A stretch of DNA of 22,292 nucleotides from the IMG/VR virus record IMGVR_UViG_3300014492_000034, positions 1 through 22,292 of that record; one strand, written 5' to 3'. This DNA comes from a virus. Positions 1-6,056 of the stretch are shown here, piece by piece. The position numbers and the translations under genes were made by a program. The notes beneath the pieces are model-generated. The model worked only from the letters and a program-made list of their open reading frames with translations. It searched no databases and had not been told where the DNA came from. The number at the start of each line of letters is the position of its first letter. Positions within the stretch are counted from its first letter, which is position 1.

Positions 1-129
1 AAGACCGTGAAGCTGGCCGCCATCGAGATGCGCAGGGACGCTGAAAAGATGCTGGAGGCGCTCGCGAAGATCCGAGAGGACTCCGAGAACTTCAACGAGG
101 CGGTGCGACCCTTGGAGAAACAGGAATGA
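1..129 (+). CDS. C-terminal part of a cut hypothetical protein
   Basis: An open frame enters from the left edge and ends at TGA 127-129; 42 residues are visible. It is charged and probably helical (Lys, Arg and Glu in regular spacing, few Gly or Pro), like the end of a coiled-coil or small helical phage protein. Its stop overlaps the next start as ATGA (126-129), so the two are translationally coupled. The function cannot be told from this fragment. Confidence 0.7.
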   Translation, partial: KTVKLAAIEMRRDAEKMLEALAKIREDSENFNEAVRPLEKQE

Positions 130-674
130 AGGTATTCTACGACACCGAGTTCGTCGACGACGGGCGCACCATCGAGCTGGTCTCGATCGGGATGGTCCGC
201 GAAGACGGGGCCGAGTACTACGCCGAGACCGACTACGATCCCGCCAAGCGCGTGCCTCGGACCGAATGGTCCCCGTGGATGTTGGAGAACGTCGTGCCCC
301 ATCTCAGCGGGGGTTCGTGCCGGAAACCCCGCGGTCAGATAGCGGACGAGATCCTAACGTTCGTCGGGAAGGATCCCGAGCTCTGGGGGTGGTACTCCGC
401 GTACGACCACGTCGCGCTGGCCCAGCTATACGGACCGATGGTCGACCTCCCCGCGGGCTGGCCCTACTACACCCGGGACGTCCGGCAGCTGGCTTCGTCC
501 CTTGGCTGGCCTGAGCGGAAGAGGCCCCCGGTGCCCAAGGTCGACGAGCACGACGCCCTGGCGGACGCTCGGTGGACGAAGGCGGTCCACGCGTGGTGCG
601 AGACGCTGAGGAGGTACGCAGCGATGGCTGAGTCCCTCGGAGTTATCTACAGGACCGGAGACGAGCTTGAATAA
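126..674 (+). CDS. RNase AS-like 3'-5' exoribonuclease (DEDDh family)
   Basis: This 182-residue protein looks like RNase AS, the polyadenylate-specific 3'-5' exoribonuclease known from mycobacteria (Rv2179c), with homologues in phages. The DEDDh active site can be followed: Asp6 and Glu8 in the DTEF motif at the N-terminus, Asp94 in YDHVAL, then His142 and Asp147 in the EHDALADAR segment. The length fits the single-domain family. ATG 126 overlaps the previous stop and the 3' end overlaps the next gene by 8 bases. Probable role: trimming of A-rich RNA ends or RNA turnover during infection. Substrate preference is inferred from the family; a DNA or mixed substrate is possible. Confidence 0.8.
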   Translation: MKVFYDTEFVDDGRTIELVSIGMVREDGAEYYAETDYDPAKRVPRTEWSPWMLENVVPHLSGGSCRKPRGQIADEILTFVGKDPELWGWYSAYDHVALAQLYGPMVDLPAGWPYYTRDVRQLASSLGWPERKRPPVPKVDEHDALADARWTKAVHAWCETLRRYAAMAESLGVIYRTGDELE

Positions 675-1038
675 GCGCACCGAAGAGAAGAGGAAGGCCG
701 CCGAGTGGCGCGCCCACTGGGCAAACCTGGCCGAGGAGCACGGCCGCCGCAGGTTCGCCGAGCGCGCGGGAGCCCATTGGGACTCCATCGGAGCGAACTC
801 TCGGGAAGTCGATCTCGAGGCCCAGTGGCGGGCCGTCTACCGAGCACGGGTCGCTCGGAACGACCCGACGTGGCGCCCGACCGGGATGCTGTCTGGCGGC
901 GGCTGGGCCTACGAGCGCTACGGAACTGCCGTCACGAAGAGGTACTTCCGGATGCTCGGCGACCGGCCGCAGCGCTGGGACGTTAAGACACAGAGAGATA
1001 ACCCGACGGTAACCCCCCGCCCTGCGAAGGCGGAGTAA
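667..1038 (+). CDS. Hypothetical basic protein
   Basis: 123 residues, rich in Arg, Trp and Tyr, with a charged N-terminal helix (residues 1-30) and a basic C-terminus. No family recognised. The start is TTG 667, preceded by GGAG at suitable spacing and overlapping the end of the exonuclease gene by 8 bases. Its last 36 bases coincide with the 5' half of a tRNA-Cys-like element (1003-1084), so the gene end and that element share sequence. A nucleic-acid-binding role would suit the basic composition, but that is only a guess. Confidence 0.6.
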   Translation: MNKRTEEKRKAAEWRAHWANLAEEHGRRRFAERAGAHWDSIGANSREVDLEAQWRAVYRARVARNDPTWRPTGMLSGGGWAYERYGTAVTKRYFRMLGDRPQRWDVKTQRDNPTVTPRPAKAE

Positions 1039-1084
1039 GGTAGCTGGATTGCAAATGCCGGTTCGAGTCCGGTCCGTCGGTCCA
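1003..1084 (+). tRNA. tRNA-Cys-like sequence, structurally defective
   Basis: A perfect 7-bp acceptor stem (CCGACGG 1003-1009 with CCGTCGG 1074-1080) is followed by T and an encoded CCA (1082-1084). The T-arm is good: GCCGG / TTCGAGT / CCGGT (1057-1073). TTGCAAA at 1049-1055 is exactly a tRNA-Cys anticodon loop (anticodon GCA), and ACC...GGT could close a D-stem. However, the 3' anticodon strand and variable loop are missing or merged with the T-stem, and the D-loop region carries an extra hairpin (CCGCC-7 nt-GGCGG, 1017-1033). It overlaps the end of the preceding gene. Most likely a decayed tRNA-Cys; it could be a tRNA-like regulatory structure. Confidence 0.4.
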
Positions 1085-1098
1085 ACACGGAATGAAAC

Positions 1099-1356
1099 AT
1101 GGAACTCTTGGTAATCCTCCTCGTCCTCTATGCATGGGTAGTGACCTGCAACGTCAGAACGCGCAGGCAGCGCCTCCGGATAATATGGGAGTTTCCCATG
1201 GGCGACGGGTACGACGCCGCCGATCGGGACTTCAACGCGGTCCCCTACGAGCGGCACCTATGGACTCTCGCGCGCTTCGGCGACTGGCGCGCCCTGTACA
1301 GCCAGCGGCTTCGGGACGCATGCCCCGAAGCGTTCAACGAAAGGAACACACCATGA
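1099..1356 (+). CDS. Small membrane protein, one N-terminal TM segment
   Basis: 85 residues. The first 17 or so (Leu/Val/Ile-rich, ending before a basic RTRRQR stretch) form a membrane anchor, by the positive-inside rule with the C-terminal domain in the cytoplasm. The rest is soluble and Trp/Arg-rich. A weak ribosome site (GGAATGAAAC) precedes ATG 1099. The stop overlaps the next start (ATGA, 1353-1356). Family not recognised. Confidence 0.7.
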   Translation: MELLVILLVLYAWVVTCNVRTRRQRLRIIWEFPMGDGYDAADRDFNAVPYERHLWTLARFGDWRALYSQRLRDACPEAFNERNTP

Positions 1357-1742
1357 ACACCGTCGCCGACCTGCCGACCTTCCGCCTCCGCGACGAGGCC
1401 CTCTGGAACAGGTGCTGCGGGAACAACACCGACGACTACGGGTGGGCCGTCCAGGTATACGCCGCCGAGTGGGCGAGCCGGATGGACCGGGCCATCGACG
1501 ACGGCGGGACCGTCGAGGCGTGCGCCGAGCGCTGCTCCCGGGAGGCCGACGACGTCGCCGGGGGCGTAACGGGCTTCATGTACGGCTGCGCCGTCTCGGA
1601 GCTCTCCGCTGTCTGGGACCGCGGCGAGGAGCTGCGGCGCTGGCACAACCTTCGGGAACAGATCGGCCGCGAGGGTGAGCGGGCCAACGAGGGCGGCGGC
1701 GTCCTGAACCCCGCCCTGGTGAACTTCGGGGAGCTCGACTGA
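1353..1742 (+). CDS. Hypothetical acidic protein
   Basis: 129 residues, acidic and Cys-containing (paired Cys near residues 20-21 and others around 55-75), mostly helical in composition, with a Gly-rich loop near the C-terminus. ATG 1353 is chosen over an upstream in-frame start because it overlaps the previous stop (ATGA) and follows AAAGGAA. No family recognised; the Cys spacing does not form a clear zinc finger. Confidence 0.7.
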   Translation: MNTVADLPTFRLRDEALWNRCCGNNTDDYGWAVQVYAAEWASRMDRAIDDGGTVEACAERCSREADDVAGGVTGFMYGCAVSELSAVWDRGEELRRWHNLREQIGREGERANEGGGVLNPALVNFGELD

Positions 1743-1743
1743 C

Positions 1744-1977
1744 GTGATTCACCCCGACCTTCGACCCGAAGCGGTCCACCCCTACTACGTCGTCGTGACC
1801 GAGCACGCCCGAGGATACGGCAGCTCGGTGATCGCCGCCGTCGGCTTCGACACCATGGCGGGTGCCGCGAGGGCGCGGGACCAGTCCGTTCGGGACGAGG
1901 CCAACCGCGCCACCCACGACCTCTACAGGACGGTGGAGATCTCCACCGACAACGTCTACGCAAGGAACATCGCGTGA
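1744..1977 (+). CDS. Hypothetical small protein
   Basis: 77 residues starting with GTG 1744, directly after the preceding stop. The N-terminal half looks like a beta strand (HPYYVVVTEH) followed by a helix rich in Ala and Arg and a C-terminal strand, a small alpha/beta fold. The stop overlaps the next GTG start (GTGA, 1974-1977). Function unknown. Confidence 0.65.
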   Translation: MIHPDLRPEAVHPYYVVVTEHARGYGSSVIAAVGFDTMAGAARARDQSVRDEANRATHDLYRTVEISTDNVYARNIA

Positions 1978-2546
1978 CCGAGAAGCAGTACACCGGCACG
2001 GCACCGCCCCTAAAGCACGGGGCGGGCAAGAACCCCGACGTCCGCAACGTAGCCCGAGGGCTCGTGGAAGCCGCCACCGCGGCCGCGACCCACATGCCCG
2101 AGGGCTGCACCGTCGTGATCGACGAGGGGTACAACCCCCGCCACGGAACCATCCACTCGCAGCACCGCGTTAAGGGCAGGGCAGCGCTCGACCTGTGCGT
2201 CGTGAGGGACAACAAGCGGGTAAGGAACCGCGGCGAGGACAAGACGGGGCTCTACACCCTCCTGCACCGACACATCCTCGGCGAGATGACGGCGCGCTAC
2301 CCGGAGCTGGTGCCTCATCTGGGTCACGGCTGCAACTTCGGCACCAGCAGCCGACACCCGGAAGAACCCGACCTCATGCACGTCGACCTCGGCGGCGACA
2401 GGGGACACATTAAACCTATGATCAGCGAGCTCGGTCCCGTCCCCAATGTCGAGTACGGCAAGCTGCGGGTCGAGTGGCCGCCTCCGGAGCCGAAGGGCCC
2501 GCCGCGGGCGTGGACTGAGAAGATGGAAAGAAGGAAGCGACGGTGA
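1974..2546 (+). CDS. Putative M15-like (VanY-type) peptidase
   Basis: 190 residues. The central part follows the order of zinc D,D-carboxypeptidase / L-alanyl-D-glutamate peptidase (M15) motifs: a DEGYNPRHG segment where the family has SGYR, then SQH...G.A..D (His64, Asp73), then HVD (His136). His64, Asp73 and His136 are the likely zinc ligands. The spacing between the first His and Asp is longer than the usual SxHxxGxAxD, so the assignment is tentative. A Pro- and Arg-rich tail ends the protein. GTG start overlapping the previous stop. Likely role: cleavage of peptidoglycan stem peptides, as an endolysin or virion enzyme; no signal peptide is visible. Confidence 0.5.
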   Translation: MTEKQYTGTAPPLKHGAGKNPDVRNVARGLVEAATAAATHMPEGCTVVIDEGYNPRHGTIHSQHRVKGRAALDLCVVRDNKRVRNRGEDKTGLYTLLHRHILGEMTARYPELVPHLGHGCNFGTSSRHPEEPDLMHVDLGGDRGHIKPMISELGPVPNVEYGKLRVEWPPPEPKGPPRAWTEKMERRKRR

Positions 2547-2755
2547 CGAAGGACACGGACCACGCCAAAGTCTACGAGGCGTTCGGGGGACGCAGCCCGG
2601 GCGGGCGCTACACCCGCCTCCGCGGGCGCGATACCCTGGTGTTCCGCCGAAGCGAGGTCGAGTTCCATCCCGACCCATGGAGCGCGGTAGCCAAACTAAA
2701 CGCCGACGTGCTCCCGTCCGGAGCCGTCGCGACGATCTTGGAGGACGAGCGATGA
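2543..2755 (+). CDS. Hypothetical small protein
   Basis: 70 residues with GTG start overlapping the previous stop (GTGA). It has a short basic Gly/Arg-rich segment in the first third and mixed beta/alpha content after it. Its end overlaps the next ATG (2752). No family recognised. Confidence 0.6.
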   Translation: MTKDTDHAKVYEAFGGRSPGGRYTRLRGRDTLVFRRSEVEFHPDPWSAVAKLNADVLPSGAVATILEDER

Positions 2756-2856
2756 AGCACAGCTACGAAGCACTTGTAAAGGCCACGGACGCCTTCAACC
2801 ACTGCGGACTCGACGAACGGGCCGCGCTGGAACTGTTCTTTCCGGATCAACTGTAA
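2752..2856 (+). CDS. Hypothetical 34-residue protein
   Basis: Very short ORF beginning at an ATGA overlap with the preceding stop and ending five bases before the tRNA-Thr gene. The product is amphipathic and acidic near the end (ALELFFPDQL). The coupling is the main reason to believe it is translated; alternatively it could be a chance frame at the operon end. Confidence 0.45.
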   Translation: MKHSYEALVKATDAFNHCGLDERAALELFFPDQL

Positions 2857-2861
2857 ACTTT

Positions 2862-2936
2862 GCCCCATAAGTGTAGGTGACGACACAGATCCCCTGTAAG
2901 GATCAGAGGCCCGTTTGAATCGAGCATGGGGCTCCA
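2862..2936 (+). tRNA. tRNA-Thr (anticodon UGU), with C at position 33
   Basis: A full cloverleaf can be drawn: acceptor GCCCCAT/ATGGGGC (2862-2868, 2926-2932), D-arm GTGT/ACAC with loop AGGTGACG, anticodon stem GATCC/GGATC, variable AGAG, T-arm GCCCG/CGAGC with one C-A mismatch and loop TTTGAAT, discriminator T and encoded CCA (2934-2936). The anticodon loop is CCTGTAA (2893-2899), giving anticodon TGT (Thr, ACA). Position 33 is C, not the near-universal U. The gene lies alone between two protein genes. ACA is expected to be a rare codon in so GC-rich a genome, so the tRNA could compensate a host shortage. Confidence 0.85.
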
Positions 2937-2968
2937 AAGCGCGCGCTAATACATAGGAAACACCCGCC

Positions 2969-3472
2969 ATGACCGAACCGATCCGAGGATTCCGAGGCGA
3001 GCACGCCTGGCTCTCCAACTTCCACCCGTGCTCCGTGAGGGTGTCGGGCGTCGTCTACCCGTCGGCGGAGCACGCCTACGTCGCCATGAAGACCGACGTC
3101 CCGGAGATCCGCGCGGAGGTCGCCCTCCTGCCGAAAGCCGCCCGGGCGAAGGCCTTCGGGCGGAACAAGAACTTCCGGCTCCGGGAGGGCTGGGACGAGC
3201 TGAAGCTGGGAGCTATGTACGTCGCGGTGCAGTCGAAGTTCCACCAGTGCCCCGACCTCGCGGAGCGGCTCCTCGAGACCGGCGACGCGCGCCTCGAGGA
3301 GGCCAACGACTGGAACGACCGGTTCTGGGGAACCGTGAACGGGGACGGCGACAACTGGCTCGGCGTGATACTCCAAACGGTCCGGGACGAGCTGCGGTCG
3401 GGGGCGTCCCTCGAGCGGGGCGCCCTGACGGCGATCCACGCGTTCGTGGCGACGCGCCGACCCTGCCCATAA
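2969..3472 (+). CDS. NADAR (YbiA-like) domain protein
   Basis: 167 residues, essentially one NADAR domain. Recognisable features: the N-terminal GFRGEHAWLSNFHPC block, the YPSAEHAYVAMK block (residues about 29-41), a central KAFGRNKNFRLREGW segment and the C-terminal FWGTVNGDGDNWLG block near residue 115. NADAR proteins are N-glycosidases: some act on riboflavin-pathway intermediates and some remove ADP-ribose from guanine in DNA, counteracting DarT-type toxins. Here the gene sits just after a tRNA gene in an accessory operon; AGGAAACACC precedes ATG 2969. Family assignment is secure, while the substrate is not shown by the sequence; an anti-defence role is inference. Confidence 0.85.
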   Translation: MTEPIRGFRGEHAWLSNFHPCSVRVSGVVYPSAEHAYVAMKTDVPEIRAEVALLPKAARAKAFGRNKNFRLREGWDELKLGAMYVAVQSKFHQCPDLAERLLETGDARLEEANDWNDRFWGTVNGDGDNWLGVILQTVRDELRSGASLERGALTAIHAFVATRRPCP

Positions 3473-3480
3473 ATACCGCC

Positions 3481-4029
3481 ATGGGCAGGATAACGCTTCA
3501 GTTCAGTACACAGGCAGACTCGTGGCAGAGCACGGTCATCCGTAAGCTCTGCCACAGTCCGTTCTCGCACTGCGACTGCGTCCTGCCCGACGGCAGCCTC
3601 CTCGGCGCGTCCGGCAGCCCCGACTGCCCCGTGATCGAGGGCAACCCCAACGGGGTAGCGATCCGGCCCCCGGACTACCAGTCCTTCGGGATCAGGCGGA
3701 ACGCCACCCTGTACGTTCACGACACGGTCGAGGAGCGCTTCATAGCGGACCTTCGGTCCCAGGTCGGCAAGCCGTTCGACGACGGCGCCCTCTACGACTT
3801 CTTCGGGGAGTTCGAGTCGCCGCGCGACTGGAGGAAGCCCGACAAGTGGTTCTGTACGGAGCTGTTCGTGTGGGACATGGAGAGGTCGGGCGTGTTCCCG
3901 TACGAGCTGCTGATCCCCAAGAACCGCGTCTCGCCGGCCGACACCCTGCTGCTCCTCAATCCCTACATCGATACGGAGAACTTCTGGCTGCCGATTCCGG
4001 GCCTGAAGCTCGGGCCGCACGAGAGGTAA
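3481..4029 (+). CDS. Permuted papain-fold (NlpC/P60, YiiX-like) protein
   Basis: 182 residues. The circularly permuted papain arrangement is visible: a His block early (FSHCDCVLPDG, His30) and the catalytic Cys late in WFCTELFVWD (Cys125), with a Gly-Ala stretch typical of the family between. Such enzymes cleave amide bonds in peptidoglycan or lipids. ATG 3481 is chosen because the domain starts there, though an open frame continues upstream through the NADAR gene; no good ribosome site precedes it, so translation may depend on coupling to the gene that ends 8 bases earlier. No signal peptide. Could be a virion or lysis component. Confidence 0.7.
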   Translation: MGRITLQFSTQADSWQSTVIRKLCHSPFSHCDCVLPDGSLLGASGSPDCPVIEGNPNGVAIRPPDYQSFGIRRNATLYVHDTVEERFIADLRSQVGKPFDDGALYDFFGEFESPRDWRKPDKWFCTELFVWDMERSGVFPYELLIPKNRVSPADTLLLLNPYIDTENFWLPIPGLKLGPHER

Positions 4030-4040
4030 CGGAGGACGCG

Positions 4041-4322
4041 ATGCACAGGCTACCGGACGGTTCAGGATTCTTCGTGATGGAAGTCGGAGGACCGCGTCCC
4101 CCGGGTCTCGTCAACTGGGTGAAGTACACCGAGCGCGCCTCGGCCAGGCGGTGGCTGTGGGCGTGGCGCAACTACCGGTCCGCCCGGGAGATGAGCCGCT
4201 GGCCCGGACTGGGACCGCCCATCGGTCGCCTGCACGCCGCGGCGTACGCCCTCGACACGGCCTATGGAACGAGCTTCATGAAGCTCACGATCGGCTTGGG
4301 ACTGTACCGTCCAAACCATTGA
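4041..4322 (+). CDS. Hypothetical basic protein
   Basis: 93 residues, Arg- and Trp-rich. A strong ribosome site (GGAGGA) precedes ATG 4041, the reason for choosing it over the longer upstream frame. The C-terminal third (SFMKLTIGLGLYRPNH) might be weakly membrane-associated. No family recognised. It is the last gene before an AT-rich gap. Confidence 0.65.
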   Translation: MHRLPDGSGFFVMEVGGPRPPGLVNWVKYTERASARRWLWAWRNYRSAREMSRWPGLGPPIGRLHAAAYALDTAYGTSFMKLTIGLGLYRPNH

Positions 4323-4502
4323 CGCGTCTGGCCTTCTCATAAAATGAGCGTAGGAGTGCAGCGAAGCAATTCACAACCAATGGACCCTACCAGAAGAACA
4401 AATTAAGCGCTAACGTACGCTCAATTCAAAAAAGTTTGGCTAGACATAACAGGCACTTATGGAACCATAGTTTTGACCAGTTTTGGGGTGCTACAACTGT
4501 GG
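4323..4502 (+). other. AT-rich intergenic region with no gene
   Basis: This stretch is clearly more AT-rich than its surroundings and holds no convincing ORF or tRNA. It contains two short inverted repeats (CTCAT-AAA-ATGAG at 4337-4349 and TATGG-AA-CCATA near 4460), a run of six A and no clear terminator. It ends at the -35 box of the next promoter and may be an upstream element or a relic of a lost gene. Confidence 0.5.
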
Positions 4503-4531
4503 TTGACACCGGCGGCGCGGCCTGATAGAAT
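4503..4531 (+). promoter_or_regulatory. Sigma-70-type promoter
   Basis: TTGACA (4503-4508), a 17-base GC-rich spacer, and TAGAAT (4526-4531). This is a consensus -35 and a 5-of-6 -10. The start of transcription should be near 4538, about 18 bases before ATG 4556. The same arrangement occurs twice on the minus strand in this window. Confidence 0.85.
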
Positions 4532-4555
4532 GGTCTTTCAATGGGAGACACAGAC

Positions 4556-4795
4556 ATGAAACAGCGCTACATCGTAACGTTCGCCGACGACGGGCTGCAC
4601 CTCTACGGACCGTTCCCCGCAACGCACGAGCACGACGCTCTGCATGAGTTCGGCGCGCGGTGGCAGGCGGACCACGGGGACGACCCGCGGTGGAACGAGA
4701 TAGACCTCGACCTGACGGGCGCCGAGCGCGTCGTCCTCCCGGTCCCGGTCGTCGATCCCGAGGACTACGAGATGCGGCTGCCGCCGAAGCCGTGA
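4556..4795 (+). CDS. Hypothetical acidic small protein
   Basis: 79 residues, first gene after the promoter at 4503-4531. An in-frame ATG at 4541 would be almost leaderless; ATG 4556 has GGGAGA about 7 bases before it and is preferred. The product is acidic, begins with a strand-like RYIVTFADDG segment and continues with a helix (HDALHEFGARWQAD). No family recognised. Confidence 0.7.
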   Translation: MKQRYIVTFADDGLHLYGPFPATHEHDALHEFGARWQADHGDDPRWNEIDLDLTGAERVVLPVPVVDPEDYEMRLPPKP

Positions 4796-4809
4796 TCAGG
4801 AGGACGGCA

Positions 4810-5022
4810 GTGGCCTTCAAAAGCGATACCTTTACCGTTCGGGTACACGGTCGAGACGCAGAAAAAACGTTGGAGCGTCGTCGGCTGCTCCGAGAAGTAT
4901 CCAACCGGCACAAGCCGGCCATGGATAGGGTCGTGGCGGATGCAAGCGCGCTGGCGAAGGATCGACAGCGCGCACTGGACGGAATCACCGACACCGCGCT
5001 CCGCGACAGCGCCGCGCGCTGA
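4810..5022 (+). CDS. Hypothetical helical basic protein
   Basis: 70 residues, highly charged and helical, Lys/Arg/Asp-rich. Two starts are possible: GTG 4792 (GTGA overlap with the previous stop) or GTG 4810, which has a perfect AGGAGG at 4798-4803 six bases upstream and is preferred. It is the last plus-strand gene before the convergent terminator. No family recognised. Confidence 0.65.
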   Translation: MAFKSDTFTVRVHGRDAEKTLERRRLLREVSNRHKPAMDRVVADASALAKDRQRALDGITDTALRDSAAR

Positions 5023-5031
5023 ACACAGCGA

Positions 5032-5059
5032 AACCCCCGTAGCTCACGCTACGGGGGTT
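5032..5059. terminator. Hairpin at the convergent gene junction
   Basis: AACCCCCGTAGC (5032-5043) and GCTACGGGGGTT (5048-5059) form a perfect 12-bp stem with loop TCAC. It lies 9 bases after the last plus-strand gene and 31 bases beyond the last minus-strand stop, where both operons need to end. No long T-run follows on either side, so termination efficiency is uncertain, but position and stem strength support a bidirectional terminator. Confidence 0.75.
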
Positions 5060-5090
5060 CGTTCGTACCTACCCTAAGCTACTCTCGCAA

Positions 5091-5459
5091 TCAGCAGCGA
5101 CGCTGCCAAGCGGCGCCCGTCCAGTAGTAGCAGGGATTCTGGGAGTAGTCGTACCCGGAGTACCCCGGCTGGGCAAGCAGGGTCGTCCCGCCGAACAGTC
5201 CCCCGAGCAGGTTGAACGGCGCCGCCGCGATCTGTCCGAGACCCCCGGCCACCTCGCTGAACGGGGCGTAGCCCGGCTGGACGTAGACGGGCGCCCGATA
5301 GATCGGCGCCGGGCGCTGCCACTGGATGTAGGCGCGGTTCACCCTGTCGTATCGGTAGCCCCGCCTCCACTCCTGCGCGTCGGCGGGCCCCGCGAACAGC
5401 GACGCCGCCAGGAGCGCGATCGCTCCGAACCCAATGATAGTCTCGTGAATACCTCTCAT
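5091..5459 (-). CDS. Secreted Tyr/Trp-rich protein with CxxWxGxxW...C end
   Basis: 122 residues. A signal peptide is clear: a short start, a hydrophobic core (IIGFGAIALLAASLFAG) and an ADAQ cleavage site near residue 27. The mature part is rich in Tyr, Gly and Pro and contains a hydrophobic Gly/Ala/Leu patch in the middle. It ends in a CYYWTGAAWQRRC motif, so one disulfide is likely. ATG 5459 follows AAAGGAACGAAGC and is preferred over the upstream in-frame start. Similar small exported proteins are common in Alphaproteobacteria. Last gene of the minus operon, possibly a host-derived cargo gene; function unknown. Confidence 0.75.
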   Translation of the reverse strand: MRGIHETIIGFGAIALLAASLFAGPADAQEWRRGYRYDRVNRAYIQWQRPAPIYRAPVYVQPGYAPFSEVAGGLGQIAAAPFNLLGGLFGGTTLLAQPGYSGYDYSQNPCYYWTGAAWQRRC

Positions 5460-5482
5460 GCTTCGTTCCTTTCCAGTTCGAG

Positions 5483-5692
5483 TCACCACTTCGTCTGTAT
5501 CTTGGTGACCTTCATATTTGGGTGACCGGAAGACGCAGCTTTATCCGCGGCTTCCTTCTTGTTCTTAGCCTTCACGACAACCGTGCCGGATCTTCTAGTT
5601 TTTTCATTGTAGCCCGGTAGCTTATGATCGTAGTCAAAGGTTACCAGGTGATGCACCCCGTCGGCTTCTAAGATCGAGCGAAGAGTACGCAT
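5483..5692 (-). CDS. Hypothetical small basic protein
   Basis: 69 residues, Lys-rich, with strand-helix-strand character (VTFDYDHKLPG, then KAKNKKEAADKAASS, then MKVTKIQTKW). ATG 5692 follows AGGAAAAGAAACGC. It lies between the two secreted proteins but has no signal peptide itself, and its codon use is less GC-rich than that of its neighbours. No family recognised. Confidence 0.7.
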   Translation of the reverse strand: MRTLRSILEADGVHHLVTFDYDHKLPGYNEKTRRSGTVVVKAKNKKEAADKAASSGHPNMKVTKIQTKW

Positions 5693-5723
5693 GCGTTTCT
5701 TTTCCTATCGGTTGTCGCGCTGC

Positions 5724-6056
5724 TCAGTAGCAGTCGACCCACTGGAAACCGTTCCACCACGGGCACTCGTCGCTGCCGTACCACTGGCCGTTGTTCCAGT
5801 AGCCGTGCCCGCCGTGCCCGCCGTGGAACCCGTGTTCCCCGCCGAAGCCGGGATGACCCATTCCACCCCCGCCGGGATGTCCACCTCCGAAGCCGCCGCC
5901 GCCCATTCCTCCGCCGCCCATGTGACCGCCGCCGCCCATGTGACCGCCTCCGCCGCCGCGGTGCTGCGCCATAGCGGGCGCCGCCGCGAACGACAGTGCC
6001 GCCGCGAGCGCGAGCGCCGCGGCCGACGTCTTTCTAGGTAGTATTACAGGTCCCAT
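5724..6056 (-). CDS. Secreted Gly/His-rich repeat protein with CxxWxGxxW...C end
   Basis: 110 residues. A basic start and a hydrophobic Ala/Leu core lead to an AMAQ cleavage site near residue 29. The mature part is built of Gly-rich units (GGGGHM, GGGGMG, GGHPGG) with many His, and ends in CPWWNGFQWVDC. ATG 6056 has AAGGAGG upstream. The His/Gly repeats could bind metal; the C-terminal Cys pair suggests a disulfide. Gly-rich exported proteins of this kind are common in Rhizobiales, which hints at a host origin. The end motif is shared with the protein at 5091-5459, so the two may work together at the cell envelope. Confidence 0.75.
   Translation of the reverse strand: MGPVILPRKTSAAALALAAALSFAAAPAMAQHRGGGGGHMGGGGHMGGGGMGGGGFGGGHPGGGGMGHPGFGGEHGFHGGHGGHGYWNNGQWYGSDECPWWNGFQWVDCY

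Noticed and set aside
1092-1352. Upstream extension of the gene at 1353-1742
   Set aside because: The extension runs through the membrane-protein gene in another frame and has low-complexity Arg/Pro content; ATG 1353 has the ATGA coupling.
3028-3480. Upstream extension of the papain-like protein
   Set aside because: It is the shadow of the NADAR gene; the domain begins at ATG 3481.
3471-3480. CATAAATA resembling the T4 late promoter TATAAATA
   Set aside because: It is too close to ATG 3481 to serve that gene, the first base differs and it partly consists of the NADAR stop.
4337-4349. CTCAT-AAA-ATGAG as a terminator after the gene ending at 4322
   Set aside because: The stem has only five weak pairs and no T-run follows.
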